From a bacterium (GTDB lineage: Bacteria > Patescibacteriota > Microgenomatia > Woykebacterales > RBG-16-39-9b), in NCBI GenBank assembly GCA_030704665.1, contig JAUYID010000009.1, positions 128,163 through 160,453 of the forward strand: DNA of 32,291 nucleotides, read 5' to 3'. The translations under genes were made by a program, and so were the position numbers. Of the stretch, positions 1-8,564 are shown one piece after another; the stretch's first letter is position 1, and every line of letters starts with the position of its first letter. The notes under the pieces were generated by a model that was not told the DNA's origin, ran no database searches, and saw nothing but the letters and a program-made list of their open reading frames with translations.

Positions 1-647
1 GAAGCAGGGACAAATTTTGGTTTCTCTGTCCCACCGAGTTTCTTTGTTTCCGCAGTTTTTTTGCTAGTGGTGGGTTTTGTTTCCTCAGTCTGAGTAGCAA
101 CTGGCTTTGTGGTAGAAGCTTTCGTAGTATTCGAGCTCACACCACAATCTTTGGTCATTTTGCTTGCATTTCCTGAAGCAAAGTCGGCGACCCAATAATA
201 AGTTTTGTTTTTGCTTCGGTAAGAGTTGGCCACGCCAACGCGTTTGTAGCTGCTGGTGAGCATGATTGCATTGTGACCGGCTGAAGCCTTCCAACCAGAA
301 AAAATCTTTTGGGCGGAATTACTCTGATTAGTCAAAGAAGCAATGTTTTCTCCTCTTGAGCCGCCTGAGACTCCAAAGCTGTCCATGCGGGTGAAAGGAT
401 TTCTTCCCAGTGAATCAGTATGGCTAAAGTAGCCTTTGGCAGCCATGTCTCCCGCCATCCAGCAGGCCGCGTTAGTTAATTTTTGATCGGTGCTCAGTTT
501 GCCAATACCTTTGCTAGTACGGTAGTTGTTGATTAAATTGACCAGATCAGTGTTGAGAGAAGCAGAGACCGAAGTAGAGGCAACTAGAGAAATAGTTGCT
601 AAAGAAAAAAAGAAAATTGAGCACAGCAAAGCTTTGCGCAGCAGCAT
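1..647 (-). CDS. Secreted CAP/SCP-domain protein, 3' part beyond window
   Basis: The reading frame is open from an ATG at 647 down to base 1, so about 215 residues are visible and the C-terminus is missing. The N-terminus is a signal peptide (basic MLLRK, then a hydrophobic stretch, then a small-residue region ending near SVSAS). Residues 30-165 look like a CAP domain: a NLINNYRTSKGIGKL start, SHTDSLGRNPFTRMDSFG, GENIASL, and GWKASAGHNAIMLTSSYKRVGVA, so the usual His and Glu of the CAP cavity are present. After Cys168 comes a low-complexity Thr/Lys/Ser linker that probably leads to a wall- or membrane-binding part outside the window. Bacterial CAP proteins are exported and of mostly unknown activity. 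No clear promoter or SD was found upstream. Confidence 0.88.
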   Translation of the reverse strand, partial: MLLRKALLCSIFFFSLATISLVASTSVSASLNTDLVNLINNYRTSKGIGKLSTDQKLTNAACWMAGDMAAKGYFSHTDSLGRNPFTRMDSFGVSGGSRGENIASLTNQSNSAQKIFSGWKASAGHNAIMLTSSYKRVGVANSYRSKNKTYYWVADFASGNASKMTKDCGVSSNTTKASTTKPVATQTEETKPTTSKKTAETKKLGGTEKPKFVPA

Positions 648-784
648 AAAAGGGAAGACGATCTCTTACTCTCCATACTGCCAAGAGCTTGCTTGAAAGT
701 CAAATCAACATTTTGCCCAACACTACGGGATAAAACCAAATTCGTTGAACCTAAAGAGTAGTAAATAACAGTATCTTATAGTAA

Positions 785-813
785 TTGACTTTTAGCCTTG
801 TTTATGCTAGAAT
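785..813 (+). promoter_or_regulatory. Sigma70-type promoter of GC-rich orphan gene
   Basis: TTGACT (785-790), a 17-base spacer and TAGAAT (808-813). It is preceded directly by CTTATAGTAA, an upstream element also found at the promoter of the third GC-rich gene near 32151. The predicted start near 820 gives a leader of about 140 bases. Confidence 0.75.
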
Positions 814-868
814 AAACGGGTTAAATTCGCTCCTTGAAAATATTCAGTTGTATTTTTCCTTCCCTCGT

Positions 869-912
869 GGCTACCAATCTGGTTGTTGAAAACAGTAGCT
901 AGGTTGGTAGTC
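869..912 (+). promoter_or_regulatory. Hairpin in 5' leader of orphan lipoprotein gene
   Basis: GGCTACCAATCT (869-880) can pair with AGGTTGGTAGTC (901-912) over 12 bases in RNA, with two G-U pairs and a 20-base loop. It lies between the promoter and the SD, so it may act on mRNA stability or translation. The role is inferred. Confidence 0.5.
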
Positions 913-959
913 ATGAAGCAATCACGCATTGAATTGATGCGTTAGCACAGGAGGAAGCA

Positions 960-1526
960 GTGTTCAAATCAATCAGTCTCATCGTGGTCGCCATGGTGGC
1001 GATTCTTTTCGTCGCCTGCGGCGGTGATGACAACGACGAGGTCCAACAGCTCAACGAGCAGATCGACGCCCAGGCTGCGCAGATCGCGACCCTGCAAGAG
1101 CAGGTGAAGGATCTTCAAGCGGGTCAACTGACCCCAAACGACATCGTTTCAGCCATAGACCAAGGGTTCTCTGACCGGCGGGTTGGTTACAGCCTGACGA
1201 CCCGAGCTTCAGCGGTTGACGTTGACGGGCAGAATCGGCAGTTTGTAGCGTTCGTCGCCTTCGATGCGAAGATCGCGATGGCCGAGCAGTACCTTAAGGC
1301 TGGTCAGGTGCAGAATGCCAAATACCTTGCCGAGGTGGCTCTATCAGATCTCGGTCTTGTTAGCTGCAATGGCGGGAGCATAGAGGTTGCCGACTGGGCA
1401 TTCCCAAGGGAGCTACTGGAGCTGGTCTCGGACCTAGCCCCGCTTTACACCTTCGATTTCCAAATGCTGGAAGGCGAACATTACAAAACCGTAATCACCT
1501 TCCAGGCGCCGAATCCGGGCTGCTGA
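960..1526 (+). CDS. Putative lipoprotein, GC-rich orphan
   Basis: GTG start with a textbook SD (AGGAGG at 949-954, 5-base spacer). The 188-residue product has a short hydrophobic signal ending in FVACGG, a plausible lipobox with Cys20, so it is probably a lipid-anchored surface protein. Residues 27-56 form a heptad-like, Gln-rich coiled coil. The rest is globular with no family I recognise, although SLTTRASAVDVDGQNRQFVAF and FDFQMLEGEHYKTVITF look like beta strands. The gene is strikingly GC-rich: bases 1021-1080 are 38/60 G+C by count, against 27/60 in bases 5041-5100 of a neighbouring-type gene. With its own promoter, hairpin leader and terminator it is a self-contained unit, possibly acquired from elsewhere. 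Confidence 0.8.
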   Translation: MFKSISLIVVAMVAILFVACGGDDNDEVQQLNEQIDAQAAQIATLQEQVKDLQAGQLTPNDIVSAIDQGFSDRRVGYSLTTRASAVDVDGQNRQFVAFVAFDAKIAMAEQYLKAGQVQNAKYLAEVALSDLGLVSCNGGSIEVADWAFPRELLELVSDLAPLYTFDFQMLEGEHYKTVITFQAPNPGC

Positions 1527-1653
1527 CACCACGGCGACACCAACTGAATAGTACAAGGAGTGGGCGGACGGCGAGGCAAAGAGCAATCTTTACTGAGGCT
1601 ATCCTTCCGTTCATTCCCAAGACATGATTAATTTAATGATGTTTTAGGAAGAG

Positions 1654-1682
1654 AAACGACTCAGAGACGGGTCGTTTTTCTT
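1654..1682 (+). terminator. Rho-independent terminator of orphan lipoprotein gene
   Basis: Stem AAACGAC (1654-1660) and GTCGTTT (1671-1677) with a 10-base loop, followed by TTTCTTTGGG. The tail resembles those of the terminators at 29252 and 31598. Confidence 0.75.
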
Positions 1683-1823
1683 TGGGCAAAAACCTGCGAA
1701 AGTGACTTTAGCTAGGACAAAACTCACGATCGTTGATTTTTGTTGGTTTTGTCAGTTGAAGAAATTGACTATTAGGTTCACGTTTAGTAAATAAAGCGTA
1801 TTTCCCTTTTTTCGAAAAGAGTT

Positions 1824-1829
1824 TACAAT
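1824..1829 (+). promoter_or_regulatory. -10 box of fpg, near-leaderless
   Basis: TACAAT ends 7 bases before the ATG at 1837, so transcription should start at or beside the start codon. There is no SD. Confidence 0.5.
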
Positions 1830-1836
1830 AGCGCTC

Positions 1837-2679
1837 ATGCCAGAGCTACCAGAGGTTGAACTGATTCGAAGCCAACTTGATGAGGAAGTAATCGGCAAGT
1901 TCATAACTGAGGCTGTTTTTGATTCTGAAAACGGCAATTCCCTCAAACTGCGTCAAACTCGTGACCTAGAAGAAATTTTGCCTGGTAAAAAGATTCTCAA
2001 AGCGAGAAGAAGAGGGAAGTACTTGTTTCTTTCTTTGACCGATGGGTATCACCTGATGTTTCATTTGAAGATGACCGGACGGTTGCTTTTGCGTGAAAGA
2101 AATAGTCCTATAGATGAGTATTTACGACTGACGGTAAAACTTGATGATGGCCGTGAATTGCGCTTTACCGACCGAGCTAGATTTGCTGATTGTTTCCTTT
2201 GGGACAAAGATAATTTGCTAGAACTGGATAAAAAATTAGGACCAGAGCCGGAAAAAGCTAACCCAGAGTATTTGTTAAATGCTTTGCGTCAAACATCTGT
2301 TACAAACATCAAAGAAGCCCTTTTGGACCAGTCAATCGTTGCTGGAGTTGGCAATATTAATGCTGATGAAGCTCTCTTTGTTGCCAAGATAAATCCAAAA
2401 CGGGGTCCAAGAGAGCTTACTGAGCTGGAGGTTAAAGCTTTGTTGAATTCAGTTAAGCAGGTTTTGGAAAAAGATTTGTCTAATGGTGGCAGCACGATCG
2501 ACAGTTATTTAAATCTTTACGGACAACCGGGCAAAAACCAAGAATCTTTTTATGTTTACGGTCGGGGTGGTCAGAGTTGTCGAGAGTGTGGCACAGTGAT
2601 CAGTTACACCGAAATCAACAGCCGCAGAACCCATTTTTGCCCAAACTGCCAACCTGATAAACAACTGAGCCTATTTTGA
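1837..2679 (+). CDS. mutM: Formamidopyrimidine-DNA glycosylase (Fpg/MutM), copy 1
   Basis: This bifunctional glycosylase/AP lyase removes 8-oxoguanine and other oxidised purines. At 280 residues it has normal length. The N-terminus is MPELPEVE, giving the catalytic Pro2 and Glu3 exactly behind the Met, which fixes the start. Lys61 in RRRGKYLF is the usual beta-hairpin lysine, GVGNINADE is the helix-two-turn-helix signature, and the C-terminus holds a zinc finger of the pattern C-x2-C-x16-C-x2-C (CRECG...HFCPNC) with the expected Arg before THFC. No SD is present; a -10 box lies 7 bases upstream, so the mRNA is probably leaderless. A second, diverged Fpg follows at 2821. The two differ in sequence throughout, so they are old paralogs, not a fresh duplication. 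Confidence 0.96.
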   Translation: MPELPEVELIRSQLDEEVIGKFITEAVFDSENGNSLKLRQTRDLEEILPGKKILKARRRGKYLFLSLTDGYHLMFHLKMTGRLLLRERNSPIDEYLRLTVKLDDGRELRFTDRARFADCFLWDKDNLLELDKKLGPEPEKANPEYLLNALRQTSVTNIKEALLDQSIVAGVGNINADEALFVAKINPKRGPRELTELEVKALLNSVKQVLEKDLSNGGSTIDSYLNLYGQPGKNQESFYVYGRGGQSCRECGTVISYTEINSRRTHFCPNCQPDKQLSLF

Positions 2680-2750
2680 ATTAAGAATTGAGAGTGCAGA
2701 ATGCAGAATTTCTGATAAAATACTTCCAGTTTCGATTTATCGCAGTTAAA

Positions 2751-2810
2751 TGTCATTCTGAGTGGAAAGAAGAATCTCCTGAGATCCTTCAACAATGTTT
2801 CAGGATGACA
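2751..2810. repeat. 60-bp interspersed palindromic repeat
   Basis: The ends TGTCATTCTGA and TCAGGATGACA are inverted repeats matching at 10 of 11 bases, and the inner part has GAATCTC/GAGATCCTTC-type arms. This resembles a palindromic repeat seen in many unrelated bacterial genomes (TGTCATTCTGAG...TCAGGATGACA). Its right end touches the SD of the second fpg, and an in-frame TGA for that gene lies inside it (2806-2808). Only one copy was noticed in this window. Confidence 0.7.
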
Positions 2811-2820
2811 AGGAGGAATT

Positions 2821-3642
2821 ATTCCGGAATTACCAGAAGTTGAAACAATTCGCCGCGATCTGGAAAAAGAAATTGTTGGTCACAAAATTGTGGATCTTTG
2901 GTACGATGTGCCGAAAATGCTACAGCCTTCGACAGCCAAAGTTGAAACGATCGTGGGCCGCCACATTGTTTCTGCTGGAAGAATCGGAAAATTACTCTTA
3001 CTCGGTATCGAAAATGACGGGACAATTGGGATTCACTTGAAATTATCGGGAAGACTCTTCATTCGCAAACAAACTGATCCAGAAGATAAATTTACCCACG
3101 TTATTTTCAAGCTTGATGACGGCCGCGAACTACGCTTTACTGAATTTCGGAAATTTGGTTACGTTAAATTGATTGAGAATAGTGTTGAACTTACCGAAAT
3201 CAAATCCAAGTATGGGCCCGAGCCTTTGACAGCTGATTTTACCTTTGACGCTCTTAAAAAAGTCATCAGCAAAACCTCACGGGCGGTAAAGACAGTAATT
3301 ATGGATCAGACTAAAATCGCTGGAGTAGGTAATATTTATGCTGATGAAGCGCTTTGGTATGCTAAAATTCACCCAGAGACGGCTAGCGCATCTCTAAACG
3401 AAGCCGAAATCGAAGGACTTTATCAAGGTATTATCAAAGCTATTGAGCAAGGCATCGCGGATCGTGGTACTAGTGTTGATGATTATCTGGATATTTACGG
3501 TCGGGAAGGCAACCATCAGAAAAATTTGAACGTTTTTCGGGGTCACGGTGAGCCTTGTCCGAGATGTGGAACAATGATTAAAAAAACTCGCGTTGGTGGT
3601 CGGGGAACCCATTTTTGTCCAAACTGCCAAGTTAAACTTTAA
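2821..3642 (+). CDS. Formamidopyrimidine-DNA glycosylase (Fpg/MutM), copy 2, ATT start
   Basis: Second Fpg-family glycosylase, 273 residues. In this frame the sequence PELPEVETIRRDL begins directly after ATT at 2821, preceded by AGGAGG (2811-2816); an in-frame TGA at 2806-2808 leaves no ATG, GTG or TTG upstream. As catalytic Pro2 must follow the initiator, ATT is the likely start. The first in-frame ATG (2890) would delete the catalytic N-terminus. Lys57 in AGRIGKLL, GVGNIYADE and a zinc finger (CPRCG...GRGTHFCPNC) are intact, so the enzyme looks functional. GT2 starts 3 bases after its stop, so it likely heads the operon fpg2-GT2-GT4-folD. Substrate preference relative to copy 1 cannot be told. 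Confidence 0.88.
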   Translation: MPELPEVETIRRDLEKEIVGHKIVDLWYDVPKMLQPSTAKVETIVGRHIVSAGRIGKLLLLGIENDGTIGIHLKLSGRLFIRKQTDPEDKFTHVIFKLDDGRELRFTEFRKFGYVKLIENSVELTEIKSKYGPEPLTADFTFDALKKVISKTSRAVKTVIMDQTKIAGVGNIYADEALWYAKIHPETASASLNEAEIEGLYQGIIKAIEQGIADRGTSVDDYLDIYGREGNHQKNLNVFRGHGEPCPRCGTMIKKTRVGGRGTHFCPNCQVKL

Positions 3643-3645
3643 AAT

Positions 3646-4359
3646 ATGGAGTATTATTTTCTTTCCATCGTCATACCCGCCCTCAACGAAGAAAAGTACT
3701 TGCCAGCGTGTCTTTCTTCACTTAACTCACAGGATTACCCAAAAGATAAATATGAAGTGATTGTCGTCAACAACGACTCAACTGATCGGACCGCCGAAAT
3801 TGCTACCGAAATGGGAGCCAGAGTCGTCTCTTGTCACGAAAAAGGGGTCGCCGCAGTGCGGCAAGACGGTTACGAGCAAGCCAAGGGGGAAATTTTTGTT
3901 GGGACTGACTCAGATACTGTTCAGCCAACAGACTGGCTGTCGAGAATAAACGAGCTTTTCCAATCTGATCCAAGTTTAATTGCAATTACTGGGGGAGCAG
4001 AGTTTAATTCGAATAGTTTGCTCAACCAATTTCTAGCCAAAGAACTTTTCCCAATCAATTTACAGATCATGTTTGCCTTGGGCAAACAATCTCTTAGCGG
4101 TTTCAATTTTTCGGTTAGGAGAGACGCTTTTGAGCAAGTTGGAGGCTTTGATACAAGCTTGGCTTCCGCTGAAGACGTTGATCTCGGAGTCAGACTGGGA
4201 AAAATAGGTAAAGTTAAATTTATCCGCAGTTTGGTCGTAACGACCTCATCACGAAGAATCGACGCTTCAAGGGTTAAGTTTTTTACCCATCATTTGCGCA
4301 ACGTCATTAAATTTATGATTCTCGGTCAAAAGCCAGAAAGTTTTGAAAACATTCGTTAA
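3646..4359 (+). CDS. Family 2 glycosyltransferase
   Basis: A 237-residue GT-A fold enzyme: FLSIVIPALNEEKYLPACL at the N-terminus, VNNDSTDRTAEIA for nucleotide-sugar binding, the metal-binding DSD at residues 88-90 (GTDSDT), and SAEDVDLGVRLGKIGK as the ED motif near the C-terminus. It transfers a sugar from a nucleotide donor to an unknown acceptor on the cytoplasmic side. No transmembrane segment is evident. It follows fpg2 by 3 bases and precedes a GT4 enzyme by 5, so both transferases probably build one glycan or glycolipid. The translation initiation signal is weak and coupling to fpg2 is likely. Confidence 0.92.
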   Translation: MEYYFLSIVIPALNEEKYLPACLSSLNSQDYPKDKYEVIVVNNDSTDRTAEIATEMGARVVSCHEKGVAAVRQDGYEQAKGEIFVGTDSDTVQPTDWLSRINELFQSDPSLIAITGGAEFNSNSLLNQFLAKELFPINLQIMFALGKQSLSGFNFSVRRDAFEQVGGFDTSLASAEDVDLGVRLGKIGKVKFIRSLVVTTSSRRIDASRVKFFTHHLRNVIKFMILGQKPESFENIR

Positions 4360-4364
4360 ATACT

Positions 4365-5630
4365 ATGCGCGTGGGATTTTTTACTGAAACATATTTACCA
4401 GAACTAAATGGGACATCGGTAACTTTGGCTTATGCCAAAAAAGAGCTTGAAAGGGCTGGTCATGAAGTCTATATTTTCGCTCCCAAAGTCAAAGGTTATC
4501 AGGAGAAAGACCCAACTGTCATGCGGCTAAACTCAGTGAAGCTTGTTGCTTCTGAGCCAGAGCAAAGAATGGCTCTGCCAATCCCGAACGAGTCCTTTCG
4601 AAAAACCCTGAGAGTTAAGCTTGACCTAGTTCACGCCCACGGCGGTGGTTCTTTCAGTTTCCTTGGTTATCAACTCGCCTTGGCAAAGGGGTACCCCTTT
4701 ATTCTTACTTACCACGCCTTTTTGAAGCACTACACGCACTATTTTCTCAATGGCCGGCTCGTCAACCCAAGAATGGTGGAGACAGCCAGTCGAGTTTTTT
4801 GTAACCAAGCTGATGTCGTCATCGCTCCAACTGAAAAAATGAAAGTTGAGCTTGAAAGTTACGGGGTGACCAAACCAATTGAAGTTGTTTCCAATGTTTT
4901 TGATTTGAGCCAATTCGGCCAGGCCAAAAAAGGTTTTCTCCACAAAAAGTTAAAAATAGACTCGGGAAGGCCGATTCTTCTGACCGTCTCACGGCTTGGA
5001 AAGGAAAAAAATATCGATTTTCTTTTTCGTAGTTTTGCTCGTGTTGCCAAGAAAGACGCGAGTTCAGTTTTTGTTGTTGTAGGCGATGGTCCTGAAAAAG
5101 AGAATTTAAAAAAACTTGCTCAAAAATTAAAAATCAGCTCTCGGGTCAAATTCACTGGCTATGTCAGCAAAGAAAGTCTTCCTGAAGTTTATGCCGATGC
5201 CGAGATCTTTCTTTTTGCTTCAAAAAGTGAAACTCAGGGAATGGTAATTCCAGAGGCAGCTGCCTCCGGACTACCTTTTGTGGTAGTTCAGGATCAAGCT
5301 TTTGTTGGAGTGGTCGAAGACGGGCGTAATGGCTTTGAAATTAAAGGTAAAGAAAGTGATTTTGCCCAGAAAGTGCTTGAATTGCTTAAAAATACCGAGA
5401 AAAGAAAAGCTTTCGGAGACTATTCAAAGCAGTTGATCAAAGAAAATTTCTCGGTCGAGGACAGTATTGACAAACTTATTAAAGTTTACGAGCAAGCCCG
5501 AGAAATCCGTGCTCAGAAGCCGCGCTTGAGTAACAAGATTCAAGGCAGAGTCAAAGACTTTGCGAGTCTTTTTAAAGTTGTCAAAGAGCTGAACAAAAGA
5601 ATAGGATTTTTCAATGGTAGTGATAGTTGA
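4365..5630 (+). CDS. Family 4 glycosyltransferase
   Basis: A 421-residue retaining GT-B enzyme. The N-terminal domain starts RVGFFTETYLPELNGTSV, typical of GT4 lipid and alpha-mannosyl transferases, and contains LDLVHAHGGGSFSFLGYQLA. The C-terminal Rossmann domain has ILLTVSRLGKEKNIDFL, VGDGPEKENLKKLA and the E-x7-E type motif in SETQGMVIPEAAASGLPFVV. Similar enzymes glycosylate diacylglycerol or phosphatidylinositol, so a membrane glycolipid is a fair guess, not a demonstration. Its 3' end overlaps folD by 17 bases. Confidence 0.92.
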   Translation: MRVGFFTETYLPELNGTSVTLAYAKKELERAGHEVYIFAPKVKGYQEKDPTVMRLNSVKLVASEPEQRMALPIPNESFRKTLRVKLDLVHAHGGGSFSFLGYQLALAKGYPFILTYHAFLKHYTHYFLNGRLVNPRMVETASRVFCNQADVVIAPTEKMKVELESYGVTKPIEVVSNVFDLSQFGQAKKGFLHKKLKIDSGRPILLTVSRLGKEKNIDFLFRSFARVAKKDASSVFVVVGDGPEKENLKKLAQKLKISSRVKFTGYVSKESLPEVYADAEIFLFASKSETQGMVIPEAAASGLPFVVVQDQAFVGVVEDGRNGFEIKGKESDFAQKVLELLKNTEKRKAFGDYSKQLIKENFSVEDSIDKLIKVYEQAREIRAQKPRLSNKIQGRVKDFASLFKVVKELNKRIGFFNGSDS

Positions 5631-6438
5631 CGGTCGAGCTCTGCGTGATCAAATCCTCCAAGAACTAAAAAGAGAAATCGAAACTAAAAAGCTAGAACCA
5701 AGGCTAGCTGTTGTCCAGGTGGGAAATGATCCCGCGAGTAGTCGGTATATCGAACAAAAAAGAAAAGCCGCTGAAGAAATTGGGGCGGGTTTGGTTCATT
5801 ACAAGCTTGATCAGAGCCTTAGTTTTCCAGAAATAAAAAAGTTAATTGCACGCTTGAACCGCGACAAAACTACTAACGGAATTATTGTCCAGCTACCCTT
5901 ACCTTCGCAGCTGAAAGCGCAGGAAGTTACAAACTTAATCAGCCCAAGCAAAGATGTTGACGGGTTAGTTGAAGATTCTCCCTTTGAGCCAGCGACCCCG
6001 GGTGCGGTGCTGACGATTTTGAACCACTACCAAGTTCAAGTTAAAGGGAAAAAAGTGGTTGTCCTCGGTCAGAGTAATCTCGTGGGTAAACCCTTGTCAG
6101 ACAGGCTCGAAAAAATGGGAGCAAAAGTTACTCGTCTTGACATTGATACACCCCCTCCGCTTGAGCCTTTGGTTGAGCAAGGGGATGTTGTCGTCAGTGC
6201 TGTCGGAAAGATTGGTCTGGTCAGTCCAAAGATGGTTAAAGAGGGTGCAGTGGTGATTGATGTTGGGACCAATTTGGATACGAAGACAGGAAAACTGGTA
6301 GGCGATGTAGATTTTGAGGCGGTTAAAGACAAGGTCAGCCTAATTACTCCGGTTCCGGGTGGGGTTGGGCCCATGACCGTGGCGATGCTGATGAAAAACC
6401 TTGTGGAAGCTGCTGGCAATCAAGAAACTTTGAAGTGA
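5614..6438 (+). CDS. folD: Methylenetetrahydrofolate dehydrogenase/cyclohydrolase FolD
   Basis: Converts 5,10-methylene-THF to 10-formyl-THF in two steps in the cytoplasm. The 274 residues show the N-terminal catalytic domain with the Y-x3-K pair (Tyr45, Lys49 in [11 protein letters not shown]), [10 protein letters not shown], and SPSKDVDGL, then the Rossmann domain with [14 protein letters not shown] and the C-terminal [11 protein letters not shown] signature. It starts inside the GT4 gene with AGGA a few bases before the ATG. Its 3' end overlaps the convergent clpB by 19 bases, with no room for a terminator between them. Confidence 0.97.
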   Translation: MVVIVDGRALRDQILQELKREIETKKLEPRLAVVQVGNDPASSRYIEQKRKAAEEIGAGLVHYKLDQSLSFPEIKKLIARLNRDKTTNGIIVQLPLPSQLKAQEVTNLISPSKDVDGLVEDSPFEPATPGAVLTILNHYQVQVKGKKVVVLGQSNLVGKPLSDRLEKMGAKVTRLDIDTPPPLEPLVEQGDVVVSAVGKIGLVSPKMVKEGAVVIDVGTNLDTKTGKLVGDVDFEAVKDKVSLITPVPGGVGPMTVAMLMKNLVEAAGNQETLK

Positions 6439-8558
6439 ATCTTGCCATTAACTAACCTTGCTTCGACCTTATCTCCCTTTTTCACTTTGCCTTCAATTAT
6501 TTCCAAAGACAGTTCGTCGAGGATTAAATCTTGAATCACTCGTTTCAGGGGACGGGCTCCGTAGACAGGGTCGTAGCCTTCTTTAGCAATTTTGTCGGCG
6601 ACTTCCTTGCTTACTTTAAGTTCAATTCCTTGTTCTTTTAGTCTTTGCACCACTCGATCAATTTGAAGATTAGTTATTTCCCGAATTTCTTTTTCTCCTA
6701 GAGGCTCAAAAACGACAATTTCATCGAGTCGGTTCAAGAACTCAGGTCGAAAGGTGCCCCGCACGAGCCCCAAGAGTTCTTCTTCCATGATGGCCGGGGT
6801 TTTCCCAGCATATTTTTGAATAATGTCACTTCCCAAGTTGCTAGTCATAATGATAATCGCATTTTTGAAATCGACCGTCCGTCCACGCCCATCAGTGAGA
6901 CGGCCCTCGTCAAGAACTTGGAGAAGAGTGTTGAAAACTTCAGGATGAGCTTTTTCAATTTCATCAAACAAAATGACTGCGTAGGGCTTACGTCGGACTG
7001 CTTCGGTGAGCTGTCCGCCTTCCTCATAGCCAACGTAGCCGGGAGGAGACCCGATGAGTCGGGCGACAGCGTGTTGCTCCATGTACTCGCTCATGTCGAG
7101 GCGAACCATGGACTTTTCGTCATTAAACATAAATTCGGCGAGAGAGCGGGCTAGTTCAGTTTTTCCGACTCCGGTGGGCCCGAGGAAAATAAAGGATCCA
7201 ATCGGTCTTGACTCTTCGGAAATACCGGCTCTGTGGCGTCTGATTGAGTTCGAGACCGCTTTAATAGCTTTTTCCTGATCAACCATACGTCTGTGGAGCT
7301 CATCTTCCAGGTGAGAGAGTTTAGAGGCCTCGGACTGCAGAAGGCGGTTGACGGGTATTCCAGTCCAGCGTGAGACAACAGACGCAATATCGTCAGCGCT
7401 GACTTCTTCTCGTAGAATCTGGCCGTCCTTGGAAACTTCTTTTAGTTTTTTATTAAATTCTTGGACTTCCTTCTCGAGTTGGGGGATTTTACCGTATTTA
7501 AGTTCGGCCGCTTTGTTGAGCTCAGCTTCGCGTTCAGCTTGTTCAAGGGCGACTTTAGTTTTTTCTAGTTCGGCGGATTTGCTGCGTAAGTTGGTGATAA
7601 CTTCCTTTTCAGCCCGCCAGTTTTTCTCCATCTCAGTAGCCTTAGTTTTCAACTCTTTGATTTCAGCTTCAAGTTTAGTTAAACGTTCCTTTGAAGCGGG
7701 GTCTTTTTCTTTTTTCAAAGCTTCTTTTTCAATCTCGAGCTGGATGAGACGGCGCTTCATCTGATCAAGTTCAGTGGGCATGCTCTCGACTTCCATTTTG
7801 AGAGCGGCAGCGGCTTCGTCAACTAAATCAACGGCTTTGTCGGGTAGCAGTCGCCCAGAGATATAACGAGAGGAAAGTTGAGCGGCCGCAACAAGAGCAC
7901 TGTCGGTAATCCTGATTCCATGGTGAACTTCGTACTTTTCTTTGATACCCCGCAAAATTGCCACTGTGTCTTCAATTGAAGGCTCTTCCACCAGTACTGG
8001 TTGAAATCTTCGCTCAAGAGCGGGGTCTTTTTCAATATACTCGCGGTATTCTTTGAGGGTGGTGGCTCCAACAGTGTGTAGTTCACCACGAGCGAGGGCC
8101 GGCTTGAGAATGTTGGCGGCGTCGACTGCACCTTCAGCTTTGCCCGCACCGACGACAAGGTGAAGTTCGTCAATAAATAAGATGTACTTGCCGGACTCAG
8201 TTATTTCCTTCAAAACCGCCTTGAGGCGTTCTTCAAACTCGCCGCGAAAGGCTGCTCCGGCTAGAAGAGAGGAGATATCGAGTTGAAAAATCTCGCGGTT
8301 TTTGAGGGTATCGGGGACGTCTCCGGCGACAATGCGTTGGGCTAAACCTTCAACAATGGCGGTCTTGCCCACGCCAGCTTCACCAATAAGCACCGGATTA
8401 TTCTTCGTACGGCGAGAGAGAACCTGCATGAGGCGGCGAATTTCTTCATCACGACCAATGACTGGATCAAGAACCCCTTCCTTGGCGAGTTGAGTCAGGT
8501 TACGACCGTAAACTTCAAGAGGTTTTTCCGCCACTTGCGGTTGCATTGGGATTTCCAT
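6420..8558 (-). CDS. clpB: ClpB-type disaggregase lacking the N-terminal Clp_N domain
   Basis: AAA+ disaggregase, 712 residues from the ATG at 8558 (a GTG two codons upstream is also open). Walker A1 is GEAGVGKT (residues 59-66), Walker B1 ILFIDELH, then a long Glu/Lys-rich coiled-coil middle domain (about 255-390) that marks it as ClpB, not ClpA or ClpC. NBD2 has GPTGVGKT near residue 455, [14 protein letters not shown] and the sensor TSNLGSD. No IGL/ClpP loop was noticed. Bacterial ClpB is usually about 860 residues; the missing 145 correspond to the N-terminal substrate domain. The start sits 6 bases after a -10 box and no further coding precedes it, so the short form is genuine. CIRCE over the -35 implies HrcA heat-shock control. 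Confidence 0.95.
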   Translation of the reverse strand: MEIPMQPQVAEKPLEVYGRNLTQLAKEGVLDPVIGRDEEIRRLMQVLSRRTKNNPVLIGEAGVGKTAIVEGLAQRIVAGDVPDTLKNREIFQLDISSLLAGAAFRGEFEERLKAVLKEITESGKYILFIDELHLVVGAGKAEGAVDAANILKPALARGELHTVGATTLKEYREYIEKDPALERRFQPVLVEEPSIEDTVAILRGIKEKYEVHHGIRITDSALVAAAQLSSRYISGRLLPDKAVDLVDEAAAALKMEVESMPTELDQMKRRLIQLEIEKEALKKEKDPASKERLTKLEAEIKELKTKATEMEKNWRAEKEVITNLRSKSAELEKTKVALEQAEREAELNKAAELKYGKIPQLEKEVQEFNKKLKEVSKDGQILREEVSADDIASVVSRWTGIPVNRLLQSEASKLSHLEDELHRRMVDQEKAIKAVSNSIRRHRAGISEESRPIGSFIFLGPTGVGKTELARSLAEFMFNDEKSMVRLDMSEYMEQHAVARLIGSPPGYVGYEEGGQLTEAVRRKPYAVILFDEIEKAHPEVFNTLLQVLDEGRLTDGRGRTVDFKNAIIIMTSNLGSDIIQKYAGKTPAIMEEELLGLVRGTFRPEFLNRLDEIVVFEPLGEKEIREITNLQIDRVVQRLKEQGIELKVSKEVADKIAKEGYDPVYGARPLKRVIQDLILDELSLEIIEGKVKKGDKVEARLVNGKIHFKVS

Positions 8559-8564
8559 AGGCAC

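Larger units (their letters stand above)
648..959. other. Divergent intergenic region
   Basis: This gap separates the minus-strand CAP gene from the GC-rich orphan gene. It holds the promoter at 785-813, a 12-bp RNA hairpin at 869-912 and a strong SD at 949-954, all serving the rightward gene. No ORF of note was seen. Confidence 0.6.
1527..1836. other. Intergenic region between orphan gene and fpg
   Basis: The first 80 bases continue the GC-rich composition; then come the terminator at 1654-1682 and an inverted repeat with arms GACAAAAC (1716-1723) and GTTTTGTC (1746-1753) of unknown role. The end carries the -10 box of fpg. Confidence 0.5.

Noticed and set aside
1560-1634. Small GTG ORF after the orphan lipoprotein
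   Set aside because: The SD-like AAGGAG overlaps the GTG too closely, and the 24-codon product has no supporting feature.
2795-3040. 81-residue ORF overlapping the start of fpg2
   Set aside because: It is in another frame from the clear Fpg sequence, and its composition is that of a shadow ORF.
7348-7764. 138-residue plus-strand ORF opposite clpB
   Set aside because: It is antisense to the ClpB middle domain, Ser-rich as expected from reverse Lys/Glu codons.
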